The notes beneath the pieces are model-generated. The model had not been told where the DNA came from. It was given only the letters and a program-made list of their open reading frames with translations, and made no database searches. Of a stretch of DNA of 59,388 nt, positions 21,556-31,485 are shown piece by piece. This stretch comes from Erysipelotrichaceae bacterium (lineage in GTDB: Bacteria > Bacillota_I > Bacilli_A > Erysipelotrichales > Erysipelotrichaceae). The position numbers and the translations under genes are program-made. The DNA lies in NCBI GenBank assembly GCA_012523895.1, contig JAAYSZ010000033.1, forward strand, positions 1-59,388, in the 5' to 3' direction. Within the stretch, counting starts at the first letter, position 1. Every line of letters begins with the position of its first letter.

Positions 21556-21954
21556 ATGATTCGTTGTGAAATAGTTACGCCAAATGGAAAGTATAAAGAG
21601 TTTGATACATCAATATTGAATATAGTAAGTATAGATGGACAAATGGGTATTTTACCTAGCCATATGCCTTTGGTAACTATATTAGAGGTTAGCAAGCTTT
21701 CTTCTGTGGAAAATGGTGAAAGAGAAGAATATGCAATAGCTGGTGGATTAATGTATTTTGAAAATGATATAGCTAAAATACTTACTGATTCAATAGAGTC
21801 TAAGGAAGAAATTGATGAAGATAGAGCAATGAAAGCTAGAGACAGAGCTTTAGAGTATCTGAAGAAGAAGGATGAACATATAGATTTAAAAAGAGCTGAA
21901 TTTGCGCTTAAGAAAGCTATAAATAGATTGAAAGTTAAAAATGGAAGATATTAA
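21556..21954 (+). CDS. atpC: ATP synthase subunit epsilon
   Basis: 132 aa. N-terminal beta sandwich (IRCEIVTPNGKYKEFD, DGQMGILPSHMPLVT) and a C-terminal two-helix domain rich in charge, the ATP-sensing inhibitory part. One base after atpD; its stop overlaps the next start (TAATG). Confidence 0.95.
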   Translation: MIRCEIVTPNGKYKEFDTSILNIVSIDGQMGILPSHMPLVTILEVSKLSSVENGEREEYAIAGGLMYFENDIAKILTDSIESKEEIDEDRAMKARDRALEYLKKKDEHIDLKRAEFALKKAINRLKVKNGRY

Positions 21955-22172
21955 TGATTGATTTAAGATATATATTCTATATTAAAGTTGCGATACGAAT
22001 TGTTTGTTTTATAGCAGCATTCTATTGTTTACAAGCTTTAGAGTTTGAAAAGTTAATAAAACAAGGAAGAGTATTTCAAGCACAGCTACTTTATATTATG
22101 TTTTCCTGTAGTTTGGGTTATTTAACTTCAGAATTTATTATTAGTATGATATTTCAATTAAATATATGGTAG
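21954..22172 (+). CDS. DUF1146 (YwzB-like) membrane protein
   Basis: 72 aa with two transmembrane helices (about 10-28 and 44-66) and the conserved ALEFEKLIKQGRVFQAQLLY segment. DUF1146 proteins lie just after atpC in Bacillus too; function unknown. Translationally coupled to atpC by a one-base overlap; last gene before the operon terminator. Confidence 0.85.
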   Translation: MIDLRYIFYIKVAIRIVCFIAAFYCLQALEFEKLIKQGRVFQAQLLYIMFSCSLGYLTSEFIISMIFQLNIW

Positions 22173-22198
22173 ATGCTAAAGATTAGCATCTTTCTTTT
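22172..22198 (+). terminator. Intrinsic terminator of the atp operon
   Basis: GATGCTAA (22172-22179) pairs with TTAGCATC (22183-22190), followed by TTTCTTTT. The left arm starts at the stop codon of the DUF1146 gene. Confidence 0.82.
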
Positions 22199-22214
22199 AC
22201 AAGGTGGAGTGATT

Positions 22215-23384
22215 ATGAGTAAGTCTTTAAATCTTAAATATGCATTTAGTCAGATATTTTATTACTCCGCATTAAGTTCAATGCTTGGTTTTGCGGCAGT
22301 TTTATTACTTTCAAGAGGATTTTCTAATTCTCATATTGGAATAATACTTGCGGTTAGTAATGTTATTGCGGCAGTTCTTCAACCTAGTATTGCAGTTGAA
22401 TTTGACAAGTCATCAAATGATAAAATACGTAAAGCATTAAATTTAATGATTGTTGTTTCTATAGTTTTATCTTTAATCATTTATTTTATTAATTTTAGTA
22501 AGTTAATATTAGGTATATTGTTTACTGCGATATTATGTTTAATTATTACATTGATGCCTTTTATGAATTCAATGGCATTTATGTATGAAGAATATGGATA
22601 TAAGGTTAATTTTGGATTAGCTAGGGGGTTAGGTTCTGTAGGGTATGCGATTACTTCTATGGTTCTTGGATTTGTTTTAAATGTAGCAAATCCTTCAATA
22701 TTATTATTGGTTAATGTTTTATTTAGTGTTTTATTGTATTGGGTTATAAAAGTATATACGGTTAATGAAGATAGCAAAGTTATTAGTGTTAAAAAAGAAG
22801 AAATAAAGCAACTTACAATGATTGAATTTGTAAGAAAATATAAATTATTTGTAATATTTTTAGTTGGCGCAACAGGGGCGTTTTTTGCGCATACTTTTAT
22901 TAATAACTTTTTTATTCAAGTTGTTAATAATGTAAATGGAACTAGCAGTGATATGGGTAATGCAATATTTATTGCGGCAATGATTGAACTACCTGTAATG
23001 ATGCTTTTTGAGAAAATTAATAAGAAATTTAGTTGCACTTTTTTAATGAAAGTGTCTATGTTTTTCTTTTTCATCAAACATTTTTTAACTTATTTAGCTA
23101 CTAATGTGATGATGATTTATATTGCACAAGTAATTCAAATGTTTGCATATGCACTATTTATTCCGGCTTCTGTATATTATGTAAATGCATATATTAATGA
23201 AAATGATAGAGTAAAGGGACAATCATTAATTACATTATGTACTACAGTTGGTGGTACTTTTGCATCGTTATTAGGTGGTATATTAATAGATAAGGTTGGA
23301 GTTAGTTATTCTTTATTAGTTTCAGCTATTATTTCACTTGTTGGTTTTGTGATAGCATTATTCTCTGTTAAAGAACAAAGATAG
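22215..23384 (+). CDS. MFS transporter
   Basis: 389 aa, 12 predicted transmembrane helices in two halves with a central cytoplasmic loop (VNEDSKVISVKKEEIKQ). General look of the LacY/NupG-like MFS branch, with LLGGILIDKVGVSYSLL in the second half. ATG 22215 follows SD AAGGTGGAG; the in-frame ATG at 22173 lies inside the atp terminator. Substrate not predictable from the sequence; neighbours give no clear hint. Confidence 0.85.
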   Translation: MSKSLNLKYAFSQIFYYSALSSMLGFAAVLLLSRGFSNSHIGIILAVSNVIAAVLQPSIAVEFDKSSNDKIRKALNLMIVVSIVLSLIIYFINFSKLILGILFTAILCLIITLMPFMNSMAFMYEEYGYKVNFGLARGLGSVGYAITSMVLGFVLNVANPSILLLVNVLFSVLLYWVIKVYTVNEDSKVISVKKEEIKQLTMIEFVRKYKLFVIFLVGATGAFFAHTFINNFFIQVVNNVNGTSSDMGNAIFIAAMIELPVMMLFEKINKKFSCTFLMKVSMFFFFIKHFLTYLATNVMMIYIAQVIQMFAYALFIPASVYYVNAYINENDRVKGQSLITLCTTVGGTFASLLGGILIDKVGVSYSLLVSAIISLVGFVIALFSVKEQR

Positions 23385-23415
23385 TCTGTTTTAAAAAAGA
23401 AAGAAAACAAAGTTA

Positions 23416-23460
23416 AAAAAAGCAGAAAACGAAATTTAATAATAATCTCTGCTTTTTTAT
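23416..23460 (+). terminator. Terminator after the MFS gene
   Basis: AAAAAAGCAGA (23416-23426) pairs with TCTGCTTTTTT (23448-23458). The U-run is part of the stem, as in bidirectional terminators. Confidence 0.78.
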
Positions 23461-23469
23461 TGTTTAAAC

Positions 23470-23532
23470 TTTAACAATTTAACACAAATTTAACAATTTA
23501 AAAATGTAAAGGCTTACATTGCATTATATAAT
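23470..23532 (+). promoter_or_regulatory. Regulatory region of the glycerate operon: repeats, cre-like palindrome and -10
   Basis: Two direct copies of TTTAACAATTTAA (23470-23482, 23489-23501) are 19 bp apart. A palindrome AATGTAA-AGGC-TTACATT follows (23503-23520); its core TGTAAAGGCTTACA fits the CcpA cre consensus TGWAANCGNTNWCA at all but one position. TATAAT is at 23527-23532. The palindrome covers the -35 region, so binding should repress. Confidence 0.6.
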
Positions 23533-23589
23533 TTATTTATTAAAGTTTTTTTAAATGTAATTTAAGAAAATGTAAAAAGGGAGGAAAAT

Positions 23590-24741
23590 ATGACATACAA
23601 ATTTGTTGTGGCACCAGATTCCTTTAAAGAATCTTTGTCGGCCAAAGGGGTCTGTATTGCAATGGAAAATGGTATACATAATGTATTCCCAGATGCAATA
23701 GTTAATCATGTGCCAATGGCTGATGGTGGCGAAGGGACAGTAGAAGCATTAGTTGATGCTACAGAAGGGAAGATTATAGAAGTAGATGTTCAAGGACCTT
23801 TAAAAGGGCAAGTTATTAAAGCGAAATATGGAATTCTTGGAGATGGAAGAACCGCTGTTATAGAAATGGCAGAAGCAAGTGGATTAGGTTTAGTACCAAG
23901 GGAAGATCGAAATCCATTAATTACAACTACTTATGGTACAGGCGAATTAATAAAAGCTGCTTTAGATCAAGGTGTTGATGGAATAGTTATTGGTATTGGA
24001 GGTTCGGCTACAAATGATGGTGGAGCTGGAATGGCTCAAGCATTAGGGGCTAAATTACTAGATAAAGATGGAGAACAAATTGATTTTGGCGGAGGAAGTT
24101 TAGGAAAGATAGAAAAGATTGATATATCTGAATTAGATGAGAGATTACAGAAAACAAAAATCAGAGTTGCTTGTGATGTTGATAATTATTTAACGGGTAT
24201 TACAGGTGCTTCAGCTGTATTTGGACCTCAAAAAGGAGCAACTCCTGAAATGGTTCAAATATTAGATGATAACTTAAAGCATTATGCAAAAATTATAAAA
24301 AGGGATTTAGGCAAAGAAGTTGATGAATTTGAAGGTGCTGGTGCTGCAGGAGGATTAGGTGCAGGGTTAATGGCATTTACAAATGCAACACTTCAAAAAG
24401 GGGTAGAAATTGTTATTGATACAATTGGTCTTGAATGGAAAATTAGAGATTGTGATTTTGTGATTACTGGTGAAGGTGGAATGGACTTTCAAACAAAATT
24501 TGGAAAGACACCTTATGGAGTAGCAAAAGTAGCAGAAAAATATAATAAACCTGTATTTGCGATTGCTGGAACACTTGGAGAAAACTTTGAAGAACTATAT
24601 GAGCATGGTTTTTCTGCGATATTTAGTGTAATGCAAAAACCATGTAGTTTAGAACAAGCTTTAAAAGATGGTGCAACCAATATAGAAAAAACAGTTGAAA
24701 GTATTGTAAGAATGATAAAAGTTACTAAGGGGGTACAATAA
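23590..24741 (+). CDS. garK: Glycerate kinase
   Basis: 383 aa, glycerate kinase type I family (GarK/GlxK), phosphorylating D-glycerate to phosphoglycerate for entry into glycolysis. Signatures: VVAPDSFKESLSA at the N-terminus, MADGGEGTVEALV, IGIGGSATNDGGAGMAQALG and DFVITGEGGMDFQTKFGKTP. Strong SD GGGAGGA. The stop overlaps the start of the permease gene. The 2- versus 3-phosphoglycerate product cannot be told from sequence. Confidence 0.94.
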   Translation: MTYKFVVAPDSFKESLSAKGVCIAMENGIHNVFPDAIVNHVPMADGGEGTVEALVDATEGKIIEVDVQGPLKGQVIKAKYGILGDGRTAVIEMAEASGLGLVPREDRNPLITTTYGTGELIKAALDQGVDGIVIGIGGSATNDGGAGMAQALGAKLLDKDGEQIDFGGGSLGKIEKIDISELDERLQKTKIRVACDVDNYLTGITGASAVFGPQKGATPEMVQILDDNLKHYAKIIKRDLGKEVDEFEGAGAAGGLGAGLMAFTNATLQKGVEIVIDTIGLEWKIRDCDFVITGEGGMDFQTKFGKTPYGVAKVAEKYNKPVFAIAGTLGENFEELYEHGFSAIFSVMQKPCSLEQALKDGATNIEKTVESIVRMIKVTKGVQ

Positions 24742-26012
24742 TGGAAACAGTAACAGTTTCGGCTCTAGGAGCTATAGTAGGATTAGTTTTATCGATTGTA
24801 TTTATTTTTATGAAAATATCACCAGTATATAGTTTAATGCTAGGATCATTTATTGGTGGTATTGTTGGTGGAGCAACAATGGGACAAACCATTAGTATAA
24901 TGGTTGGTGGAGCAGCAGGAATGATGACCACAATACTTAGAATTCTTGCGGCAGGAATTCTTGCAGGTGTTTTAATCAATTCAGGTGCAGCTGATAAGAT
25001 AGCTAGAACTGTAATTGATGCATTAGGTGAAAAAAGAGCTCTTTTAGCACTTTCAATTTCAACTATGATATTAACTTCAGTGGGTGTATTTATTGACATA
25101 GCTGTAATAACAGTAGCTCCAATTGCTATGGCTGTAGCAAAACAAGCTGGATTTTCTAAAAAAGGAATTTTATTAGCTATGGTTGGTGGAGGAAAATGTG
25201 GAAACATGATGTCTCCTAACCCTAATGCTATTGCAATATCATCAGCATTTGAATTGCCATTAACAACAGTAATGATGACAGGTATTTTGCCAGCGGCTGT
25301 TGCATTAATTGTAGTTTATATACTTTCTAATATGGTTAAAAATCAAGGTAGTGATGTTACTGATAAAGATTTAGCTACATCAGTTTCAGCGGAAAATTTG
25401 CCAAGTTTTGCGGCTTCTATTACTGGACCAGTTGTAGCAATTTTAGCTTTAGCTTTAAGACCTTTATTTGATATAACTATTGACCCAATGATTGCTTTAC
25501 CTTTAGGAGGAATTATTGGTGCATTAGTGATGGGTAAAGCAAAAGATATTTTAGATTATTCTAATAAAGGTTTAAATTCAATGACAGGTGTTGCAATTAT
25601 CTTAATAGGAACAGGAACTATTGCTGGAATAATTCAAGGTTCTGAATTAGGTGATGTAATAATAAATACAGTACAAGGATTTGGTATACCTATGTATCTA
25701 TTAGCTCCAATTGCAGGTATATTAATGTCAGCGGCAACTGCATCAACAACATCAGGTTCAACTGTAGCAGCTCAAGTGTTTGGTCCTACATTAATAAGTG
25801 CAGGGGTTTCAAGAACAGCAGCAGCTTCAATGATTCACTGTGGTGCAACTGTATTAGACCACTTGCCTCATGGCTCTTTCTATCATGCAACTGGTGGATC
25901 TGTTAATATGGAATTTAAAGAAAGATTAAGTTTAGTTATGTATGATTCATTAGTAGGACTTACTTTAACAGCAGCTTCAGTAGTATTCTATGGAATTATA
26001 GGAATATTCTAA
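24741..26012 (+). CDS. GntP-family permease, probable glycerate importer
   Basis: 423 aa, 12 or more hydrophobic helices with the GntP features AAGILAGVLINSGAADKIA, GGGKCGNMMSPNPNAIAIS and SAATASTTSGSTVAAQ. The family carries gluconate and related sugar acids. Translational coupling to glycerate kinase (TAATG) points to glycerate or a close sugar acid as substrate. Ends at a terminator. Confidence 0.9.
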   Translation: METVTVSALGAIVGLVLSIVFIFMKISPVYSLMLGSFIGGIVGGATMGQTISIMVGGAAGMMTTILRILAAGILAGVLINSGAADKIARTVIDALGEKRALLALSISTMILTSVGVFIDIAVITVAPIAMAVAKQAGFSKKGILLAMVGGGKCGNMMSPNPNAIAISSAFELPLTTVMMTGILPAAVALIVVYILSNMVKNQGSDVTDKDLATSVSAENLPSFAASITGPVVAILALALRPLFDITIDPMIALPLGGIIGALVMGKAKDILDYSNKGLNSMTGVAIILIGTGTIAGIIQGSELGDVIINTVQGFGIPMYLLAPIAGILMSAATASTTSGSTVAAQVFGPTLISAGVSRTAAASMIHCGATVLDHLPHGSFYHATGGSVNMEFKERLSLVMYDSLVGLTLTAASVVFYGIIGIF

Positions 26013-26030
26013 TAAGAAGTAAAAACATTT

Positions 26031-26063
26031 AAGTGTTGATGGAATTTATCAACACTTTTTTTA
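26031..26063 (+). terminator. Terminator of the glycerate operon
   Basis: AAGTGTTGAT (26031-26040) pairs with ATCAACACTT (26048-26057), followed by T. Confidence 0.85.
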
Positions 26064-26132
26064 TGCAATTAACTATGAAACCCTTTACAGATGTATTTAA
26101 TAAAGCTTTAACAAAACTTTATTGAAAAATGA

Positions 26133-26265
26133 TTGACATTAATAAAACTTTATAATATTATTTAAAGGCTTAGCGACAATTTCGAGTTTTCTTATGAAAA
26201 CTTATATTTTAGGCTAATGTTTGGCACACTTGAAAGTGTGTGCATATATTGAAAGGAGAAATTTA
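26133..26265 (+). promoter_or_regulatory. Promoter and structured leader of the str operon
   Basis: TTGACA (26133-26138), 17 bp, TATTAT (26156-26161). The ~95-base leader contains GGCTTAGC/AGGCTAA-type complementary stretches and a hairpin CACACT-TGAA-AGTGTG (26225-26240) shortly before SD AAAGGAG. A role in ribosomal-protein feedback is possible but not shown. Upstream, AATAAAG (26099-26105) and CTTTATT (26117-26123) form an inverted repeat. Confidence 0.65.
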
Positions 26266-26685
26266 ATGCCAACAATTAATCAATTGGTACGTAAAGGCCG
26301 TAAAAGTAGAGTATATAAATCTAAATCACCGGCTTTAAACAGAGGCTTCAACTCTTTAAAGACTGAGAACACAACTTTAGCTTGTCCTCAAAAAAGAGGA
26401 GTATGTACTCGTGTAGGTACTATGACACCAAAAAAACCAAATTCAGCATTACGTAAGTATGCTCGTGTTCGTTTATCTAATGGTATGGAAGTTACTGCAT
26501 ATATTCCGGGTATAGGACACAATTTACAAGAACACAGTGTTGTTATGATCAGAGGCGGCCGTGTTAAGGATTTACCAGGGGTTAGATATCATATAGTAAG
26601 AGGCGTGTTAGACTGCGCAGGAGTTGATAACCGTAAACAATCTCGTTCTCTATATGGAACTAAGAAGCCTAGGGAATCAAATTAG
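26266..26685 (+). CDS. rpsL: 30S ribosomal protein S12
   Basis: 139 aa; decoding-centre protein. Conserved [20 protein letters not shown] and [17 protein letters not shown] (streptomycin-relevant loops) are present. ATG 26266 follows SD AAAGGAGA and gives the normal [12 protein letters not shown] start; the in-frame upstream TTG at 26221 would run through the leader hairpin. Confidence 0.98.
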   Translation: MPTINQLVRKGRKSRVYKSKSPALNRGFNSLKTENTTLACPQKRGVCTRVGTMTPKKPNSALRKYARVRLSNGMEVTAYIPGIGHNLQEHSVVMIRGGRVKDLPGVRYHIVRGVLDCAGVDNRKQSRSLYGTKKPRESN

Positions 26686-26698
26686 GGAGGTGTAGAAC

Positions 26699-27169
26699 AT
26701 GCCAAGAAAAGGAAGTATACCTAAGAGAGATGTATTACCTGATCCAATATACAACTCTAAATTAGTTACAAAATTAATAAATAAGATTATGTTAGATGGT
26801 AAAAAAGGAGTTGCACAAACAATCCTTTATAATGCATTTGAAATAATCGAAAAGAAAACTGGTGAACAACCAATGATAGTATTTGAAAAAGCATTAGCTA
26901 ATATTATGCCATTACTTGAACTAAAAGTAAGAAGAGTAGGTGGTTCAAACTATCAAGTTCCAGTAGAAGTATCTGCGGAAAGAAAGCTAACTTTAGGTTT
27001 AAGATGGTTAGTTAATTATTCAAGATTACGTCATGAAAAAACTATGGAACAAAGATTAGCTGGAGAAATTTTAGATGCAGCTAATGGTACAGGAGCATCA
27101 GTTAAGAAAAGAGACGACATACATAAGATGGCAGAAGCGAATAAAGCTTATGCTCATTATCGTTGGTAA
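26699..27169 (+). CDS. rpsG: 30S ribosomal protein S7
   Basis: 156 aa primary 16S rRNA 3'-domain binder. Typical start [20 protein letters not shown] and core [34 protein letters not shown]. Second gene of rpsL-rpsG-fusA. Confidence 0.98.
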   Translation: MPRKGSIPKRDVLPDPIYNSKLVTKLINKIMLDGKKGVAQTILYNAFEIIEKKTGEQPMIVFEKALANIMPLLELKVRRVGGSNYQVPVEVSAERKLTLGLRWLVNYSRLRHEKTMEQRLAGEILDAANGTGASVKKRDDIHKMAEANKAYAHYRW

Positions 27170-27187
27170 TCAAGAAGGGAGAGCCAA

Positions 27188-29263
27188 ATGCCAAGAGAGT
27201 TTGAATTAAAAAATACTAGAAATATAGGAATCATGGCACATATTGACGCTGGAAAGACTACTACTACAGAACGTATTCTATTCTATACTGGTAAAACTCA
27301 CAAAATGGGAGAAACTCATGATGGCGGAAGTCAGATGGACTGGATGAAGCAAGAAAGAGAGCGTGGAATCACTATCACTTCTGCGGCTACTACAGCCACT
27401 TGGAAGGGATTTAGAATTAACGTTATCGATACTCCAGGACACGTGGATTTTACAGTTGAAGTTGAGCGTTCATTACGTGTGCTAGATGGAGCTGTAACAG
27501 TTCTTGATGCTAAAGCTGGTGTTGAACCACAAACAGAAACTGTTTGGCGTCAAGCAACAACATATAAAGTTCCAAGAATTGTATTCTGTAATAAGATGGA
27601 TGCAACTGGCGCAGACTTTATGATGGCAGTTAATTCAATTGGAAATAGATTAGGAGCTAAAGCAGCTGCAATTCAATTGCCAATTGGTGCAGAAAATACT
27701 TTTAGAGGTATTATTGATCTTATTGAAAGAAAACAATATATATATGTAGATGATTTAGGAAAAGATCCACAAGTAAGTGAGATTGCTCCTGAATTTGTAG
27801 ATGAAGCAGAAGCTTTAAGAGAAAAATTAGTTGAGCTTGTTGCGGATTATGATGATGATGTAATGATGAAGGTTCTTGAAGGTGAAGAACCAACAATCGA
27901 AGAAATCAAAAGAGCAATCCGTGCTGGGGTATTAAGTTCAGAATTCTTCCCAGTATTATGCGGATCTGCGTATAAAAATAAAGGTGTTCAGTTAGTGCTT
28001 GATGCAGTAATTGATTACTTACCTTCACCATTAGATGTACCTGCAATTGTAGGAACATTACCTGATGGAACTGAAGAAGCTAGAAATCCTGGAGATGATG
28101 AACCATTTGCAGCTCTAGCATTCAAAGTTATGACTGATCCATTTGTAGGAAGATTAACATTCTTTAGAGTTTACTCAGGAAAAGCTGCTTCTGGTAGTTA
28201 TGTGTTAAATGCTACTAAAAATACTAGAGAAAGATTTAGTAGAATTGTACAAATGCATGCTAACCATAGAAATGAAGTTACTGAAGTATACTCAGGAGAT
28301 ATCGCTGCTGCAGTTGGTTTAAAATCAACTACAACAGGAGATACACTTTGTGATGAAAAAAATCCAATTATCTTAGAATCAATGATATTCCCAGAACCAG
28401 TTATCCAAATGTCTGTAGAACCAAGAACAAAAGCAGACTCAGATAAAATGGGAATTGCATTAGCTAAATTAGCAGAAGAAGATCCGACATTTAAAACATA
28501 CACTGATGAAGAAACTGGACAAACTATCATTGCTGGTATGGGTGAATTACACTTAGATATCATAGTAGATAGAATGAAGAGAGAATTCAGAGTTGAATGT
28601 AATATAGGAGCTCCACAAGTTGCTTATAGAGAAACTATTACTCAAATGGCAGAATGTGAAGGTAAGTTTGTTAGACAATCTGGTGGACGTGGTCAATATG
28701 GTCATGTTTGGATTAGATTTGAACCTAATGAACAAGGAAAAGGATTTGAATTTGTTGATGAGGTTGTTGGAGGAACAGTTCCTCGTGAATATATTAAGCC
28801 TACACAAGAAGGGCTTGAATCTGCATTAAACAATGGATTAATGGCTGGTTATCCAATTGTTGATATTAAAGCTACATTATTTGATGGTTCATCTCATGAT
28901 GTTGACTCATCAGAAATGGCTTATAAGATTGCAGCTAGCATGGCTTTAAAAGAAGCTGCTAAAAAATGTGCACCAGTATTATTAGAACCAATCATGGCTG
29001 TTGATGTAACTGCGCCATCTGAATATCTAGGTAGTGTAATGGGAGACATTACAAAACGTCGTGGTCAAATTAGAGACCAAGAAGAAATTGGAAATGCTAT
29101 AAAAGTAAAGGCGTTTGTTCCATTATCAGAAATGTTTGGTTATGCGACTGATTTGAGATCATTCACTCAAGGTCGTGGCAATTATGTAATGCAAATGGGT
29201 CATTATGATCAAGTACCTAAGAGTATTGCAGAAGAGATTGCTTCAAAAAATACTCGTCAATAA
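27188..29263 (+). CDS. fusA: Elongation factor G
   Basis: 691 aa translocase GTPase. G1 [13 protein letters not shown], switch 2 [24 protein letters not shown]4 NKMDATGAD, and domains II-V through the C-terminus are intact at normal length. SD GGGAGAG. Followed by a minor hairpin GCAAT-AAAC-ATTGC and the separate tuf promoter. Confidence 0.98.
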   Translation: MPREFELKNTRNIGIMAHIDAGKTTTTERILFYTGKTHKMGETHDGGSQMDWMKQERERGITITSAATTATWKGFRINVIDTPGHVDFTVEVERSLRVLDGAVTVLDAKAGVEPQTETVWRQATTYKVPRIVFCNKMDATGADFMMAVNSIGNRLGAKAAAIQLPIGAENTFRGIIDLIERKQYIYVDDLGKDPQVSEIAPEFVDEAEALREKLVELVADYDDDVMMKVLEGEEPTIEEIKRAIRAGVLSSEFFPVLCGSAYKNKGVQLVLDAVIDYLPSPLDVPAIVGTLPDGTEEARNPGDDEPFAALAFKVMTDPFVGRLTFFRVYSGKAASGSYVLNATKNTRERFSRIVQMHANHRNEVTEVYSGDIAAAVGLKSTTTGDTLCDEKNPIILESMIFPEPVIQMSVEPRTKADSDKMGIALAKLAEEDPTFKTYTDEETGQTIIAGMGELHLDIIVDRMKREFRVECNIGAPQVAYRETITQMAECEGKFVRQSGGRGQYGHVWIRFEPNEQGKGFEFVDEVVGGTVPREYIKPTQEGLESALNNGLMAGYPIVDIKATLFDGSSHDVDSSEMAYKIAASMALKEAAKKCAPVLLEPIMAVDVTAPSEYLGSVMGDITKRRGQIRDQEEIGNAIKVKAFVPLSEMFGYATDLRSFTQGRGNYVMQMGHYDQVPKSIAEEIASKNTRQ

Positions 29264-29307
29264 GCAATAAACATTGCATTATTTGAGGGTTTATCTTAGA
29301 ATGAATA

Positions 29308-29316
29308 TGGTAAAAT
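29308..29316 (+). promoter_or_regulatory. Extended -10 promoter before tuf
   Basis: TGG then TAAAAT (29311-29316), with TTGAGG upstream at a long 22-bp spacing. Allows tuf to be transcribed separately from the str operon. Confidence 0.45.
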
Positions 29317-29342
29317 TGAAAAAATAGGAGGATTTGCAAAAA

Positions 29343-30527
29343 ATGGCAAAGCAAAAATTTGACAGATCGTTAGAACATGTTAACATCGGTACAATTGGTC
29401 ACGTTGACCATGGAAAAACAACTTTAACAGCGGCTATCACGAATCATTTAGCAAAACAAGGTTTAGCTGAAGCTAAAGCTTATGACGCTATTGACGTTGC
29501 GCCTGAAGAAAAGGCTCGTGGTATCACAATCAATACTTCACACGTAGAGTACACTACAGAAAACAGACACTATGCTCACGTTGACTGCCCAGGTCACGCT
29601 GACTATATTAAAAATATGATTACTGGTGCGGCTCAAATGGACGGAGCAATTCTAGTAGTTGCTGCTACAGATGGACCTATGCCACAAACTCGTGAACACA
29701 TTCTTCTTGCTCGTCAAGTTGGTGTTCCAAAGATGGTTGTATTCTTAAATAAATGCGATATGGTTGATGACGAAGAACTAATCGAATTAGTTGAAATGGA
29801 AGTTCGTGAACTATTATCTGAATATGGATTTGATGGAGACAATACTCCAGTTATCGCTGGATCAGCTTTAAAAGCATTAGAAGGTGATGAAACTTGGGGT
29901 GAAAAAATTACTGAGCTAATGGCTGCAGTTGATGAGTGGATCCCAACTCCAGAACATGAAACAGACAAACCATTCTTAATGGCTGTTGAAGACGTATTTA
30001 CAATCACTGGTCGTGGTACAGTTGCTACAGGACGTGTTGAACGTGGAAGATTAAAACTTAACGAAGAAGTTGAAATCGTTGGTATTAACCCAACAAGAAA
30101 AACTGTAGTTACAGGTATTGAAATGTTCCGTAAGTTATTAGACTATGCTGAAGCAGGAGATAACATCGGTGCATTATTACGTGGTGTTAACCGTGAACAA
30201 GTTGAACGTGGACAAGTTTTAGCAAAACCAGGTTCAGTTACACCTCACAAAAGCTTTAAAGCTCAAGTTTACGTATTAAGTAAAGAAGAAGGTGGACGTC
30301 ACACACCATTTGTTAGTAACTATCGTCCTCAATTCTATTTCCGTACTACTGACGTTACTGGAATTATCAAACTTCCTGAGGGAGTTGAAATGGTAATGCC
30401 TGGTGATAACGTAGAAATGACAGTTGAATTAATTTCACCTATCGCTATCGAACAAGGAACTAAGTTCTCAATTCGTGAAGGTGGAAGAACTGTTGGTTCT
30501 GGAAGTATTATTGAAATCGTTAAATAG
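29343..30527 (+). CDS. tuf: Elongation factor Tu
   Basis: 394 aa; delivers aminoacyl-tRNA to the ribosome. [35 protein letters not shown] and [10 protein letters not shown] are canonical G motifs. ATG 29343 is preferred: AGGAGG (29326-29331) lies 11 bases upstream, while the in-frame TTG at 29334 is only two bases from it. More CGT/GGT codons than in surrounding genes, as expected for a highly expressed gene. Confidence 0.98.
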   Translation: MAKQKFDRSLEHVNIGTIGHVDHGKTTLTAAITNHLAKQGLAEAKAYDAIDVAPEEKARGITINTSHVEYTTENRHYAHVDCPGHADYIKNMITGAAQMDGAILVVAATDGPMPQTREHILLARQVGVPKMVVFLNKCDMVDDEELIELVEMEVRELLSEYGFDGDNTPVIAGSALKALEGDETWGEKITELMAAVDEWIPTPEHETDKPFLMAVEDVFTITGRGTVATGRVERGRLKLNEEVEIVGINPTRKTVVTGIEMFRKLLDYAEAGDNIGALLRGVNREQVERGQVLAKPGSVTPHKSFKAQVYVLSKEEGGRHTPFVSNYRPQFYFRTTDVTGIIKLPEGVEMVMPGDNVEMTVELISPIAIEQGTKFSIREGGRTVGSGSIIEIVK

Positions 30528-30540
30528 TTAAAACCAAATT

Positions 30541-30570
30541 AAAACACTTCGAATTTGAAGTGTTTTTTTT
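30541..30570 (+). terminator. Intrinsic terminator after tuf
   Basis: AAAACACTTC (30541-30550) pairs with GAAGTGTTTT (30557-30566), followed by T. Convergent with the lipoprotein gene. Confidence 0.88.
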
Positions 30571-30574
30571 ATGT

Positions 30575-31258
30575 TTAATTTAAGTTTTCGATACTTGATA
30601 GTATATCTTCTAGTGATTCTTTTGTTTGAGCTGTAGTAGTTATATTAAATATTTTTGAATCATATTTTAATACACATACTGTTTGAACTAAAGTGAAATC
30701 AGATATAGTTGATGACATATCAAAACAATGAAATGTATTTCCTCCAAAATCTCTTTGATATATGTTTTCGTCTATTTCAACAGTAGATGTTTCATCAGGG
30801 GAATTTTTAATATTTTGAATCATAGAATTTAAGTAAATTGATTCATTAAGTACAATTGGTTGAGCAGTTTCAGCCAAAATAATTATATTATTGTAGTTTT
30901 CATAATCAAATGCCATATATTCATAAAATAATTCATAGTTTTCTAAACTGTCATTTTCATCTATTTCCGCTAAAGATGCTTCCATTAATTCTTCCATTTG
31001 TTCTGTAGAAACTACTTCAAAATCTTTAGGAAGAGTTACAGTAATATTTAAAGATTCATTTACATATGTATTTCCATTTAGAATACCTAGTCTAAAAGAT
31101 ACATCTGCATCTTTTTTTACTTCATTTATTTCTTCATTTATTTCTTCATTTATTTCTTCTGTTACTTCTACTACTTCTTCATTTGCTACTGGTGTTTCTT
31201 CTTGTGGACTACATCCAAATAAGAATAATAACGTTAAAACACTTATAAATAATTTCAT
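30575..31258 (-). CDS. Hypothetical lipoprotein
   Basis: 227 aa; lipoprotein signal peptide with lipobox LFGC (Cys16), so acylated and held on the outer face of the membrane. An acidic linker with three INEE-type repeats follows, then a mixed alpha/beta domain with THFxxSF-like segment NTFHCFDMSSTISDFTLVQ. Looks like PsbP/DUF1795-style small domains but not confidently assignable. SD AAGAAGG; a TGTGATAAT extended -10 on the minus strand (31286-31291 core) drives it, divergent from the leu-ilv operon. Confidence 0.75.
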   Translation of the reverse strand: MKLFISVLTLLFLFGCSPQEETPVANEEVVEVTEEINEEINEEINEVKKDADVSFRLGILNGNTYVNESLNITVTLPKDFEVVSTEQMEELMEASLAEIDENDSLENYELFYEYMAFDYENYNNIIILAETAQPIVLNESIYLNSMIQNIKNSPDETSTVEIDENIYQRDFGGNTFHCFDMSSTISDFTLVQTVCVLKYDSKIFNITTTAQTKESLEDILSSIENLN

Positions 31259-31319
31259 AATTTACCTTCTTTCCATTAAATTAATATTATCACAAACATT
31301 TTATTGATGGTTATGAAAC

Positions 31320-31367
31320 TATTTTCAGAAAAAAGCGCTTGCATTTTTCTTTTATATATGTGATACT
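31320..31367 (+). promoter_or_regulatory. leu-ilv promoter with CodY-like box and cre-like site
   Basis: TATTTTCAGAAAAAA (31320-31334) matches the CodY consensus AATTTTCWGAAAATT at 12 of 15 positions and lies just upstream of TTGCAT (31339-31344), 17 bp, GATACT (31362-31367) with an extended TGT. AAAAAGCGCTTGCA (31330-31343) matches a cre consensus at 11 of 14 positions. CodY repression and CcpA input at ilv-leu are known in Bacillus. Confidence 0.6.
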
Positions 31368-31389
31368 TTTCAATAAGTAAGGTGAATGT

Positions 31390-31485
31390 ATGACAACTAT
31401 GTTAGTTAACATTATTATTGTTCTCCTAGTTCTAGTAATAGTTCTGTTAGTCATGCGTGATGTTCATTTTATTCAAGAAATTTAG
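31390..31485 (+). CDS. Leader peptide of the leu-ilv attenuator
   Basis: 31-codon ORF with SD TAAGGTGA four bases upstream. Residues 5-21 contain only Leu, Ile and Val except Asn7 (16 of 17); overall 6 Leu, 7 Val and 6 Ile. The remaining tail (residues 22-31, MRDVHFIQEI) is not enriched, and its codons 26-30 form the 5' arm of a long-range helix. It sits between a promoter and an intrinsic terminator ahead of leuA. Function inferred: its translation speed reports charged tRNA levels for all three branched amino acids. The peptide itself has no expected activity. Confidence 0.85.
   Translation: MTTMLVNIIIVLLVLVIVLLVMRDVHFIQEI

Noticed and set aside
24725..25207. 160-codon minus-strand frame over the GntP permease
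   Set aside because: Fully antisense to a strong gene; Ile/Ala/Pro-rich shadow.
26099..26123. Inverted repeat upstream of rpsL promoter as a terminator
   Set aside because: No T tract follows and the glycerate operon terminator is already present at 26031-26063.
29334..29343. TTG start for tuf
   Set aside because: Only two bases from the SD; ATG at 29343 gives the standard EF-Tu N-terminus.
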